Notes: generated by a model from the sequence alone, not told the origin. Positions 38,704-47,438 are shown, counted from the first letter of the stretch. The stretch: 64,000 nucleotides of DNA from a bacterium (GCA_905221115.1 CAJNBX010000002.1:124001-188000), one strand, 5' to 3'. Numbers and translations are program-made.

Positions 38704-38801
38704 TATTTTACTTTTATTTTCTACTTTTTATATTACTATGATACAATATTTTTAATTGGATTTTATTATTTGTTAACTTTTTTCACGAAAAGGAGAAAAT
38801 C

Positions 38802-39692
38802 ATGCGTTATGATTTCGGAAAGGTCTATAAAGAAATACGCGAGTCAAAAGGCTTGACCCAAGAAGAGGTCTGTGGAAATGTTCTCTCAAGAACCAGCCTA
38901 TCAAAGATTGAAAGCGGTAAGGTAACTCCCAAATATGAAAATATGGAGTTTCTTCTCCGACAAATCAATATGAGTTTTGAAGAGTTTGACTATATCTGCC
39001 ATCTCTATCAACCAAGCCAACGAACAGAAATCATGCAAACTTATCTCAATATGAGTTCTATCATTGGCAGCAGTAGTCTAGTTGATTTTTTTGAAACATG
39101 CCAAGACTACCTCAAGACCCACCACGACCTGCCTATAGAAGAAATAAGGGATATGCTGGAAATTGTCATTCATATCCGTCAACATGGTACAGAGCAACTG
39201 TCAGACCAAGTGAAACAGATTGTCAAAAAACTTTGGGAAAAAATTGAAAAACAAGATACATGGTATGAAAATGACCTAAAAATCCTCAATACCATCCTTT
39301 TCAGCTTTCCCATTGATCACCTCCATCTCATTACTGGAAAAATCCTGCAACGCTTGGAAATCTATAAAAACTACCAACATTTATATGACTTACGAATGGC
39401 AATCCTACTCAATCTGTCCACCATTTACTTATACCATCAAGACAAAAACATGTGTCAACAAATCTGCTATACTTTACTAGAGGATGCCAAGAAAAAGAAG
39501 CACTACGATAGGCTTGCTATCTGCTATGTCCGTATCGGGATTTGTAGGGATGATGCTAGACTTATCCAAAAAGGTTTCTCACTTCTGGAGTTGACCGAGG
39601 AAACTTCTATGCTGTCTCATCTCAAAAAAGAAGTGGAGACCTATTATCAACCGAAGGAAAGAGAAAAGGGCTTAGAAAAAACTAACTTCTAA
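38802..39692 (+). CDS. Rgg/MutR-family transcriptional regulator
   Basis: A 296-residue cytoplasmic regulator with an N-terminal XRE-type HTH (YKEIRESKGLTQEEVCGNVL to SLSKIESGKVTPK, about 8-42) and a helical C-terminal domain of the Rgg type expected to bind peptides. Starts after AAAAGGAGAAAATC. It is divergent from the micro-ORF/ABC operon, the usual place for an Rgg target. Its last codons (EKTNF) coincide with a half-copy of the 106-bp inverted repeat. Confidence 0.87.
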   Translation: MRYDFGKVYKEIRESKGLTQEEVCGNVLSRTSLSKIESGKVTPKYENMEFLLRQINMSFEEFDYICHLYQPSQRTEIMQTYLNMSSIIGSSSLVDFFETCQDYLKTHHDLPIEEIRDMLEIVIHIRQHGTEQLSDQVKQIVKKLWEKIEKQDTWYENDLKILNTILFSFPIDHLHLITGKILQRLEIYKNYQHLYDLRMAILLNLSTIYLYHQDKNMCQQICYTLLEDAKKKKHYDRLAICYVRIGICRDDARLIQKGFSLLELTEETSMLSHLKKEVETYYQPKEREKGLEKTNF

Positions 39693-39846
39693 ATAAAAGA
39701 TATTTTAAATTGTAGTTCATCACTTAACCTCCTGATTCACGCCTCTGCCTAAAACAGAGGCCTATTTATTTCCATAACAATTTTAAATAAGACTGGTAAC
39801 ATTGTATCAAGCTAGAATTCTTTCTTTTCTAGCTACATCATAATTC
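39693..39846 (-). pseudogene. Decayed duplicate of the 5' end of the micro-ORF operon
   Basis: Aligns with 38449-38670: the first codons of the 195-residue gene (ending in a stop after MNYNLKYLLFR), the AGGAGGTTAAGTG RBS, an intergenic hairpin (GCCTCTG/CAGAGGC), the 3' half of the micro-ORF in altered frame, a roughly 75-bp internal loss, and the TTTTCTAGCTACATCAT promoter edge. It occupies most of the 39693-40038 gap. The rest of that gap shows only AT-rich sequence and a terminator. Confidence 0.8.
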
Positions 39847-40000
39847 TCGACTAAATACAAAGTTAAGGGCACTGAATTTGTCAACGCTTCCACAACCCCA
39901 TTTCACCTATATTATAAATCAACATATATAAACTGTCAAGCAACTCAAGCAATAATCTAAATATTTTTAAAAAAAGAATTATAGTTATATTTTTGCGTAT

Positions 40001-40022
40001 AAAAAAGATAGCTTCTGCTATC
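40001..40022 (-). terminator. Terminator of the second regulator gene
   Basis: GATAGC-AGAA-GCTATC followed by TTTTTT on the minus strand, just after the stop at 40039. Confidence 0.8.
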
Positions 40023-40038
40023 CTCATACATTCTCCGA

Positions 40039-40896
40039 CTACTTATCCATCAGATATTGTTCTACCTTGAGTGCCATGACTTCATTATTTTCAATTAGAT
40101 AGAGCACCTTAGCTTTCATATAATAGTCCTTAGCAACAGAGATGTCAAGATCTTCTGTTACATTTCCCAACAAACAATATAAATCTGCTAGCCTAAAGCT
40201 ACTATGATACTTGTTACAAAATTCAATCATCTCCAATAATAGGGCTCTGGACTTATCCATCTCCTCCTGTTTCCAAAGGTGGTAACAGTAATTGTATTTT
40301 ATTTTGATATACAACTCAATTTGTTCACGCACACTGGTATCGATTTTTGAAAGAGCTACGGAAACCTGTTCATATAGTTGTTCAAATTTCTCCTTATCCT
40401 CATCATAGCCTAAGAAAATCAGCAGGGTATTCAAAATATACAAATAATCCACTTTATCAATACTAATCCTACTGAGGATGTCCTCTATTTTTGAAATAGC
40501 TAGTTTTAATTGATGTTCACATTGATAGGTTAGAATGGCATCTATCCAGTCCAGATAAATCTTTTCATCAAAAGATAAGGAAGTCTGTTGCTTTCTTTCT
40601 CCCTCAAAAGCATATTTCAAAGAGGCATAATCTTGATTTTCCAACAATGTTTCAGACAACCTCTTGAAAGCAGACAAGCCTAGAAACTCTTTCGAAATTT
40701 CTCCTGAAAAGAAATAGTCCATATTTAAGCCCATTTTTTCAGATAATTTATATAACAAATCTGCTCCTGGCATATATTTGCCTTGTTCCATTCGACTTAT
40801 CTGAGTTTGTTGGCAAATTCCTTCTGCCAATTCTTTTTGCGACCAGCCCAGCTCTTTTCGCTTATTTTTTAATCTTGTTGCTAATAATGCATGCAT
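40039..40896 (-). CDS. XRE-family regulator with TPR-like domain (RRNPP type)
   Basis: A 285-residue protein with an N-terminal HTH (KNKRKELGWSQKELAEGI, then TQISRMEQGKYMPGADLLYKL) and helical repeats in the remaining 220 residues, the architecture of PlcR/TprA-like peptide-responsive regulators. Start at 40896 (ATG, GGTGG RBS); a GTG 12 bp upstream is also in frame. No obvious target gene or signal peptide gene is adjacent. Confidence 0.85.
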   Translation of the reverse strand: MHALLATRLKNKRKELGWSQKELAEGICQQTQISRMEQGKYMPGADLLYKLSEKMGLNMDYFFSGEISKEFLGLSAFKRLSETLLENQDYASLKYAFEGERKQQTSLSFDEKIYLDWIDAILTYQCEHQLKLAISKIEDILSRISIDKVDYLYILNTLLIFLGYDEDKEKFEQLYEQVSVALSKIDTSVREQIELYIKIKYNYCYHLWKQEEMDKSRALLLEMIEFCNKYHSSFRLADLYCLLGNVTEDLDISVAKDYYMKAKVLYLIENNEVMALKVEQYLMDK

Positions 40897-40939
40897 GCTA
40901 ACCACCACTATTTATATTCTATAAAAACATTATACTACT

Positions 40940-40992
40940 TTTTGAGAAGATTATATCATATTGTCTACAAGGAGTGAACAGGCTTCTCAAAA
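40940..40992 (-). promoter_or_regulatory. Promoter flanked by inverted repeat, second regulator
   Basis: On the minus strand TTCACT, 17 bp, TATAAT (40950-40955) with TGA before the -10. The promoter is bracketed by TTTTGAGAAG (40940-40949) and CTTCTCAAAA (40983-40992), a 10-bp perfect inverted repeat that may be an autoregulatory operator. Confidence 0.55.
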
Positions 40993-40996
40993 TATA

Positions 40997-41023
40997 AGAA
41001 AAAAGAGCCATTCAAAGCTCTTT
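40997..41023 (-). terminator. Terminator of the LysM protein gene
   Basis: AAAGAGC / GCTCTTT stem followed by TTTTCTT on the minus strand, 10 bp after the stop. Confidence 0.8.
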
Positions 41024-41032
41024 CCCTATTTC

Positions 41033-41653
41033 TTAATACCAGCCATTGTTAAGCCAGAAGTTTTTAGCGGCTGTCCATGAACCGTAACGTCCTGCAACGT
41101 AGGCATCTGCTACACGTTCTTGGTTTTCAGCTGAGTAGTCACCGTTCAAGTATGAATCTGTCAATTGGTAACGTCCGATGTAACGTCCGTTTGTAGCTGT
41201 GTAGCTACCGCCTGATTCTTTTTGTGCAATCCATTCTTTAGCTTCTGCTTCAGATCCGCTGACAGTTGAAGCAACAGTTTCTTCTGCTACTGTTTCGCTT
41301 ACTGCTGGAGTTTCTTCCTCTACCTCTGTAGTTTCTGCCACTGTAGCTGAAACAGCTTCATCTTGGGCAGCTGGAGCTTCATAAGTCGTTGAAGCTGATG
41401 CTACTGGCGCTGCTGGACCATCGATAACCAACTCTTGACCAACATAAATCAAATGAATGTTGTCGATGTGGTTGTTTTCTGCCAATTTCTCAACAGTTGT
41501 GTTATGAGTTTCAGCAATTTCTGAAAGTGTATCACCTTCTTTAACAGTGTAGGTTGATGATTCTTGAGCAGATACAAATGATGGAGCAAATACTGCAAAC
41601 AAGGCAGCTACTCCTGCAAGAGTTGTTTTAATCTTTTTAGTTGTTGATTTCAT
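41033..41653 (-). CDS. Secreted LysM-domain cell-wall protein
   Basis: A 206-residue exported protein: signal peptide (about 1-29, cleavage after FVSAQ-like site), one LysM peptidoglycan-binding domain (YTVKEGDTLSEIAETHNTTV to IHLIYVGQELVI, about 33-76), an Ala/Glu/Thr-rich linker, and a C-terminal lysozyme-like segment (ESGGSYTATNGRYIGRYQLT). In pneumococcus the homologue at this locus belongs to the WalRK cell-wall regulon. The RBS GAAGGAG is followed by AATTTTCAAAT. Confidence 0.9.
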   Translation of the reverse strand: MKSTTKKIKTTLAGVAALFAVFAPSFVSAQESSTYTVKEGDTLSEIAETHNTTVEKLAENNHIDNIHLIYVGQELVIDGPAAPVASASTTYEAPAAQDEAVSATVAETTEVEEETPAVSETVAEETVASTVSGSEAEAKEWIAQKESGGSYTATNGRYIGRYQLTDSYLNGDYSAENQERVADAYVAGRYGSWTAAKNFWLNNGWY

Positions 41654-41700
41654 ATTTGAAAATTCTCCTTCTTTCTATAGTTCTATCATACCCTTTAAAT

Positions 41701-41717
41701 ATTACCGTTTCTTGACA
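41701..41717 (-). promoter_or_regulatory. Candidate WalR (VicR) box
   Basis: On the minus strand TGTCAAGAAACGGTAAT fits the direct repeat TGTWAH-N5-TGTWAH at 10 of 12 positions. It lies about 50 bp upstream of the LysM gene, just upstream of a TATGAT -10. The regulator is inferred from the known regulon of the homologue. Confidence 0.4.
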
Positions 41718-41894
41718 CTTTTATGTAGAAATATTACAAAATTATTTTTTATTTCCCTAAATAATGTGTTTTTTGTCATAAAAGATACTATTTTTATGCT
41801 ATTTGAGGTATTAGAAAGGTTTTCATCCACAATTAAAGTCAAGACCTTTATTCTTTGATATAATAGAGATAAGAATTTTTATAAGGGGAAACTG

Positions 41895-42566
41895 ATGAAA
41901 TCACTTCGTTTTCAATCTGTCTTTGATATCATCGGACCAGTTATGATTGGCCCATCTAGTAGCCATACCGCTGGTGCTGTTCGTATTGGGAAGATCGTCT
42001 CTTCCATTTTTGATGATACTCCGACAGAAGTCGAATTCCAACTTTTTAACTCATTTGCCAAGACCTATCGTGGTCACGGAACAGACCTAGCCCTTGTTGC
42101 TGGTATTTTGGGCATGGATACAGATGATCCTGAAATTCCAAACAGTCTGGAGATTGCCCACAAGCGTGGTATCAAGATTGTCTGGACTATTCAGAAAGAC
42201 AGCAATGCTCCTCATCCAAACACCACTAAAATTACCGTCAAAAATGCCCACAAGACTATCAGCGTAACTGGTATTTCTATCGGTGGAGGAAATATTCAGG
42301 TAACCGAACTCAATGGCTTTGCCGTCTCTCTCAATATGAATACACCGACTATCATCATCGTTCATCAAGATATTCCAGGTATGATTGCCCTCGTAACAGA
42401 GGCCCTTTCCCGCTATGGTATCAATATCGCCCAGATGAATGTTACTCGTGAAAAAGCTGGTGAAAAAGCCATTATGATTATCGAAGTTGACAGTCGCAAC
42501 TGTGATGAGGCCATCGAAGAAATTCGAAAAATCCCTCATCTCCACAATGTCAATTTCTTTAAATAG
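41895..42566 (+). CDS. sdaB: L-serine dehydratase, beta subunit
   Basis: Small subunit of the iron-sulfur serine dehydratase that converts serine to pyruvate and ammonia. 223 residues with the opening FDIIGPVMIGPSSSHTAGAVR and a C-terminal ACT-like domain (MIALVTEALSRYGINIAQMN). An extended -10 (TGATATAAT) lies 30 bp upstream of the AAGGGGAAACTG RBS. Followed by sdaA after 8 bp. Confidence 0.94.
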   Translation: MKSLRFQSVFDIIGPVMIGPSSSHTAGAVRIGKIVSSIFDDTPTEVEFQLFNSFAKTYRGHGTDLALVAGILGMDTDDPEIPNSLEIAHKRGIKIVWTIQKDSNAPHPNTTKITVKNAHKTISVTGISIGGGNIQVTELNGFAVSLNMNTPTIIIVHQDIPGMIALVTEALSRYGINIAQMNVTREKAGEKAIMIIEVDSRNCDEAIEEIRKIPHLHNVNFFK

Positions 42567-42574
42567 GAGGAAGC

Positions 42575-43447
42575 ATGTTTTATTCTATCAAAGAATTGGT
42601 CGAGCAGGCAGATCTGGACTTTCAAGGAAATATCGCAGAACTCATGATTACAACAGAGTTTGAATTGACCGGTCGCGAACGTGAAGAAGTCCTCCTTCTC
42701 ATGGAACGCAATCTGGAAGTCATGAAAGCCTCTGTCCAACTTGGCCTCAATGAAAATAAATCTCGTAGTGGCCTGACAGGTGGAGATGCTGCCAAATTGG
42801 ATCACTACATCAAAAACGGAAAAACTTTATCAGATTATACAATTCTCTCTGCTGCCCGAAATGCCATCGCAGTCAATGAACACAATGCCAAAATGGGCTT
42901 GGTCTGCGCTACTCCGACCGCAGGAAGTGCTGGCTGTCTCCCTTCCGTTCTCACTGCTGCTATTGAAAAATTAGACCTCAGCCACGAACAACAGCTGGAT
43001 TTCCTCTTTGCTGCCGGTGCCTTTGGACTAGTCATCGCAAACAATGCCTCTATCTCAGGTGCTGAAGGTGGCTGTCAAGCCGAGGTTGGTTCGGCCTCTG
43101 CTATGAGTGCTGCTGCCTTGACTCTGGCTGCAGGTGGGACACCTTATCAGGCCAGTCAGGCCATTGCCTTTGTCATTAAAAATATGCTAGGCCTCATCTG
43201 TGACCCTGTTGCAGGTTTGGTCGAAGTTCCCTGTGTTAAACGCAATGCCATGGGAGCTAGCTTTGCCTTCATCGCAGCAGACATGGCCTTGGCAGGTATC
43301 GAATCTAAAATCCCTGTGGATGAAGTTATCGATGCCATGTACCAAGTAGGAGCAAGCATGCCAACTGCCTTTCGTGAAACAGCTGAAGGTGGGCTCGCTA
43401 CCACCCCTACTGGTCGTCGCCTCCAAAAAGAAATTTTCGGAGAATAA
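42575..43447 (+). CDS. sdaA: L-serine dehydratase, alpha subunit
   Basis: Large catalytic subunit holding the [4Fe-4S] cluster. 290 residues; CATPTAGSAGCLPSVL (near 109), EGGCQAEVGSASAMSA (near 165) and CDPVAGLVEVPCVKRN carry the conserved cysteines. RBS TAGGAGGAAGC. Operon with sdaB and probably the HAD phosphatase gene. Confidence 0.95.
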   Translation: MFYSIKELVEQADLDFQGNIAELMITTEFELTGREREEVLLLMERNLEVMKASVQLGLNENKSRSGLTGGDAAKLDHYIKNGKTLSDYTILSAARNAIAVNEHNAKMGLVCATPTAGSAGCLPSVLTAAIEKLDLSHEQQLDFLFAAGAFGLVIANNASISGAEGGCQAEVGSASAMSAAALTLAAGGTPYQASQAIAFVIKNMLGLICDPVAGLVEVPCVKRNAMGASFAFIAADMALAGIESKIPVDEVIDAMYQVGASMPTAFRETAEGGLATTPTGRRLQKEIFGE

Positions 43448-43468
43448 GCTTATCAAATAGGAGAAATC

Positions 43469-44101
43469 ATGACCTCTATCACAGCGATTTTTTTCGATTT
43501 GGATGGAACCCTCGTTGACAGTTCTATCGGGATTCACAATGCCTTTACCCATACCTTTAAGGAGCTCGGGGTGCCTAGCCCTGATGCCAAAACTATTCGT
43601 GGTTTTATGGGACCGCCTCTCGAAAGTAGTTTTGCGACCTGCCTTCCCAAAGACCAAATTTCTGAGGCTATCCAGATATACCGTTCTTACTACAAAGCAA
43701 AAGGCATCCATGAAGCTCAACTCTTTCCTCAGATTGTAGACTTGCTTGAGAAGTTATCGAGCAATTACCCTCTTTATATCACCACTACAAAGAATACTCC
43801 AACCGCTCAAGACATGACTAAAAACTTGGGAATCCATCATTTCTTTGATGGCATTTATGGTTCCAGCCCTGAAGCACCCCATAAGGCAGATGTCATTCGC
43901 CAAGCCTTACAGACACATCAACTAGCCCCTCAACAAGCCATCATCATCGGAGATACCAAGTTTGATATGCAGGGGGCTCAAGAAACAGGCATTCAGAAAT
44001 TGGCCGTCACTTGGGGATTTGGAGATCAAGCAGATCTACTAAACTATCAACCTGATTATATCGCCCACAAACCCTTAGAAGCTTTGGAGTATTTTCAATA
44101 A
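43469..44101 (+). CDS. HAD-superfamily phosphatase (Gph/PpaX-like)
   Basis: A 210-residue hydrolase with motif I FFDLDGTLVDSS (Asp10, Asp12), motif II ITTTKNTPT and motif IV IIIGDTKFDMQGA. The helical cap domain after motif I is of the phosphoglycolate-phosphatase type. It follows sdaA by 21 bp with RBS TAGGAGAAATC. The substrate is unknown. Confidence 0.88.
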   Translation: MTSITAIFFDLDGTLVDSSIGIHNAFTHTFKELGVPSPDAKTIRGFMGPPLESSFATCLPKDQISEAIQIYRSYYKAKGIHEAQLFPQIVDLLEKLSSNYPLYITTTKNTPTAQDMTKNLGIHHFFDGIYGSSPEAPHKADVIRQALQTHQLAPQQAIIIGDTKFDMQGAQETGIQKLAVTWGFGDQADLLNYQPDYIAHKPLEALEYFQ

Positions 44102-44127
44102 CATAGACTGGGCGACAACTCTATTTC

Positions 44128-44249
44128 ATACTCTTCGAAAATCTCTTCAAACCACGTCAGTTTCTATCTGCAACCTCAACGCTGTGCTTTGAACAACTTA
44201 CGGCTAGCTTCCTAGCTTCCTAGTTTGCTATTTGATTTTCATTGAGTAT
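44128..44249 (+). repeat. BOX element with internal deletion
   Basis: Forward orientation, about 122 bp. Starts ATACTCTTCGAAAATCTCTT and ends GATTTTCATTGAGTAT. The 3' part of boxA and the start of boxB (GCCTTGCCGTA...GACTTCGTCAG) are missing, and the boxC segment CTTCCTAG is duplicated. Confidence 0.92.
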
Positions 44250-44280
44250 CAGAATAAAATGAAGCAAGTTTACACATAAC

Positions 44281-44332
44281 AAAACGCATATTACCAAGGT
44301 TTCAAGTCCTGATAATATGCGTTTTGCTTTTT
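44281..44332. terminator. Bidirectional terminator
   Basis: AAAACGCATATT / AATATGCGTTTT stem (44281-44325) with T-runs, between the convergent HAD and CapD-like genes. Third member of the terminator family seen at 5294 and 9972. Confidence 0.85.
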
Positions 44333-46183
44333 TTATTCAACGTGGGTTGTTTGATTGGCAAAGGCGATAATGGCTTGCTTCAATTCATCTCCACTGAGAG
44401 TTCGGAACTCTTCAATTTTTTGGTCGATAGCTTCTAGAGGCATGACATTAACCTTACCAACGAAAATCTTATCCATAACCTGGTTATCAACAAGTTCGGT
44501 TGATACCAAGAGTTCTTCGTAAAGTTTTTCGCCTGGGCGGATTCCAACTTCAACAATTGGAATTTCGCTTTCGGTGTGCCCACTTAGAAGCACCATTTTC
44601 TTAGCCAAGTCATAAATCTTGACTGGTTTGCCCATATCAAGGATAAAGACTTCTCCATCCTTGGCATAAGCACCAGCATGGATAACCAGACGGCTAGCTT
44701 CTGGAATGGTCATAAAGTAACGGGTCATGCGGAAGTCTGTCACCGTTACAGGACCACCTTCAGCAATCTGACGTTCAAAGACTGGAATCACACTACCACG
44801 GCTACCAAGAACATTTCCAAAACGAACTGCACAGTAGGTCGATTGGCTACGTTGGTTAAAACCAGTGACAATCAACTCAGCCACGCGCTTGGTTGCTCCC
44901 ATAACATTTGGTGGATTAACCGCCTTATCTGTCGAAATCATAACCATCTTAGGTACTTTGGCTTCATCAACAGCCTTAGCAACATTGTAAGTTCCACGAA
45001 TATTGTTTTTGAAGGCTTCTTTTGGATTGCGCTCCATCATAGGAACGTGCTTGTGGGCAGCCGCATGATAAACAATAGCTGGCTTGTACTGCTCAAAGAC
45101 TTGCAAGAGACGGTCATAATCTTGAATATCCGCAATCACAGGTACATAATCAATCCCTTGGAACTTACGAATCAATTCATGATAAACAAGGTAGATTGAG
45201 TTTTCCCCATGACCAAGCAAGACGATGCGTTCAGGATTGAAGCGACTAACTTGGCGACAGATTTCAGAACCGATTGAGCCACCAGCACCTGTAACCAAGA
45301 TTGTTTTTCCAGTAAGTTCTGCGCCCAGACGCGATTCGTCAAGACGAATTTCCTGACGGCCCAAAAGGTCTGTGATATCAATTTTTTGGAAGCCAGTAGC
45401 TGCTTGGTGAAGTCCCTGAACAACTGTTTCAACTTTAGGCATCTTGTAACATTTGACACCCAGCTTATTACACATCTGCAAGATACGCTCATATTCTGAC
45501 GGATCCAGCGACGGAATCGCAACGATAACACGCTCGATTTGATGGCGTTTAGCTAATTCAGGCAATTCATCATATGAACCCAAAACAGGAATCCCACCAA
45601 GTTTTTGGCCCTTTTTCTTAGCGTCCTTATCCAAAATACCGACCAGTTCCAAATCACTGGTTGGATGTTGGTAACTATCCATAAAGAGGGCTCCGCCATC
45701 ACCAGCACCAATCAAGAAGGTTCGACGGTGTTCTCCATCACCACTACCTTTTTTGCGTCTGGAGTAGATTAACTGCCAAGTAATCCGTGGCAATAAAATC
45801 AAGAAGGTACTCAACAAGATAAAGAGAATGATGAAACGGATGGAGAAGAGTGGCAAGAAGGCATAGCAGATTCCATAAGACAAAACACTGCTAGCAGTCA
45901 CACCAAAAAAGATTTTCATAAAGTCCGTAATCTTGCTGTAACGACTAATACTAGCATTCAACCCCCAAAATCCAATCATCAATTGATAGAACAGGAAGGC
46001 CAAACTCGTATAGATAATGTAGTCAACAGGTTCTGGATTAATCAGCCCATAAAATAAAATATAAGATACAATGATGGAAACCACCATACTGAAAATATCA
46101 AATATTCCCCAAAAAACCTGCTTTTGTTGTTTATTTAAAATTTCCACCAGATCAATCACATAATCTGTTAGTTTTTTATTCAT
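44333..46183 (-). CDS. CapD/FlaA1-like nucleotide-sugar 4,6-dehydratase/epimerase
   Basis: A 616-residue polysaccharide biosynthesis protein. Four N-terminal helices (about 22-125), a Rossmann-like region (LIGAGDGGALFMDSY), and a C-terminal extended SDR domain with TGAGGSIGSEICRQ, YHAAAHKHVPMMERNP and STDKAVNPPNVMGATK (the usual Tyr-Lys catalytic pair appears modified to Met-Lys type, as in this subfamily). Likely acts on a UDP-N-acetyl-hexosamine for a surface glycan. Downstream of a glycosyltransferase gene. RBS AGGAGGAGTAGATTGAC. Confidence 0.88.
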   Translation of the reverse strand: MNKKLTDYVIDLVEILNKQQKQVFWGIFDIFSMVVSIIVSYILFYGLINPEPVDYIIYTSLAFLFYQLMIGFWGLNASISRYSKITDFMKIFFGVTASSVLSYGICYAFLPLFSIRFIILFILLSTFLILLPRITWQLIYSRRKKGSGDGEHRRTFLIGAGDGGALFMDSYQHPTSDLELVGILDKDAKKKGQKLGGIPVLGSYDELPELAKRHQIERVIVAIPSLDPSEYERILQMCNKLGVKCYKMPKVETVVQGLHQAATGFQKIDITDLLGRQEIRLDESRLGAELTGKTILVTGAGGSIGSEICRQVSRFNPERIVLLGHGENSIYLVYHELIRKFQGIDYVPVIADIQDYDRLLQVFEQYKPAIVYHAAAHKHVPMMERNPKEAFKNNIRGTYNVAKAVDEAKVPKMVMISTDKAVNPPNVMGATKRVAELIVTGFNQRSQSTYCAVRFGNVLGSRGSVIPVFERQIAEGGPVTVTDFRMTRYFMTIPEASRLVIHAGAYAKDGEVFILDMGKPVKIYDLAKKMVLLSGHTESEIPIVEVGIRPGEKLYEELLVSTELVDNQVMDKIFVGKVNVMPLEAIDQKIEEFRTLSGDELKQAIIAFANQTTHVE

Positions 46184-46250
46184 GTCAATCTACTCCTCCT
46201 TAAAAGAGTTTTACTATATTGTTATTGTAGCACATTTTAATTTATTTGGC

Positions 46251-47288
46251 TTATTTTTCCAAATAAATTACTGTTCCCTTGTACTCTTTCTTCCATTTAA
46301 ATCCTCTAATTAAACCTACAATCGTTCCAAGGCCATAAGCAAAGTGAATGGAAAATAAAAGAAAGGGCATCACAATTAGAAATCCATTTTTATGTTTTAA
46401 TAAAGTCAGCAAAGTGAGTAATGACAAAAGTAGAAAATAGGCACCTAATTGTAAAGTTATGAATACGAATGTAATCGGTAACAATGCTAGACTAAACACA
46501 AGACTCAAAACAAATAAACAAGGAACATAGTGAAATAATGATAAACACTTAGGCTGAACATGACTTGTCAAGCCAATCCACAAACCATTTGAATACTTTT
46601 GATGCAGCATTTTCTTGAATGTTGGTCGAATATACTGATAAGATAGAATACTTGGGCTATAGCGGATTTTATAACCATGTTCTCGAATTCTATAATGAAT
46701 ATCATTATCTTCAGTTCGGCCAAGTTGCTCATTTACTAAACCAACCTTCTGGAAAACCTCTCGTTGATACATCCCATGAAAAATAGAAGAAACATATCTA
46801 TCCTCGGAACTCTTTCGATAATTGGCAATGCTACTGCCAAACATATTTTCCTCAACAAGATGCAAGGTCTCTGCCCATTTTCCCTTTCCTTCAACAATCG
46901 TCGGTCTAGGTCCCCCACAGACAGATTCACCTTGTTGAATAACAGCCACATTATTCATTACAAAACTCTCAGTAACTTTTGAATGAGCATCAATTTTTAA
47001 AATAAGATCCCCTACAGAATGTTTAACTCCCAGGTTAAAACCACTAGCTTGATTTTTCTTAGGATTGTTATACAATCTAATTGAGTTAAACTCTGTGTCT
47101 CCTTTTATAAACTGCTGAATGATGGCGGTTGTCCCATCTGTAGACATAGCATTTATAAATAGAATTTCAATATTTTCTTTAGGATAGGTTTGATTTTTTA
47201 AGTCTTCAATTAGACCAGGCAGATATTTTTCTTCATTGTATGCACTGATTACAATGGATACGAGAAGACTTTCAACATTTTGAGTCAC
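46251..47288 (-). CDS. Family 2 glycosyltransferase with C-terminal membrane segments
   Basis: A 345-residue GT-A enzyme: SIVISAYNEEKYLPGLIEDL opening, DLILKIDAHSKV as the metal-binding DxD-like motif, GGPRPTI, and about three helices after residue 240. It precedes the CapD-like gene by 67 bp, so both probably serve one surface polysaccharide or glycolipid. The acceptor is unknown. AT-rich compared with neighbours. Confidence 0.85.
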   Translation of the reverse strand: MTQNVESLLVSIVISAYNEEKYLPGLIEDLKNQTYPKENIEILFINAMSTDGTTAIIQQFIKGDTEFNSIRLYNNPKKNQASGFNLGVKHSVGDLILKIDAHSKVTESFVMNNVAVIQQGESVCGGPRPTIVEGKGKWAETLHLVEENMFGSSIANYRKSSEDRYVSSIFHGMYQREVFQKVGLVNEQLGRTEDNDIHYRIREHGYKIRYSPSILSYQYIRPTFKKMLHQKYSNGLWIGLTSHVQPKCLSLFHYVPCLFVLSLVFSLALLPITFVFITLQLGAYFLLLSLLTLLTLLKHKNGFLIVMPFLLFSIHFAYGLGTIVGLIRGFKWKKEYKGTVIYLEK

Positions 47289-47374
47289 TACTACTCTCCT
47301 GAATTTTTCCTTCCACTATTTTATCATAATTTTCAAGACTTTCCCATTTTTATCTTGAAAGCCCAAAACCTTAC

Positions 47375-47403
47375 TTGACATTATAAGGAAAAAACCTTAA
47401 AAT
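47375..47403 (+). promoter_or_regulatory. Promoter of the MFS gene with palindromic spacer
   Basis: TTGACA (47375-47380), 17 bp, TAAAAT (47398-47403). The spacer holds TAAGGAAAAAACCTTA, an inverted repeat placed where a repressor would block polymerase. Confidence 0.7.
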
Positions 47404-47438
47404 AAGCTGTTATTAAAATCAGCTAGAAGAGGTATTAT

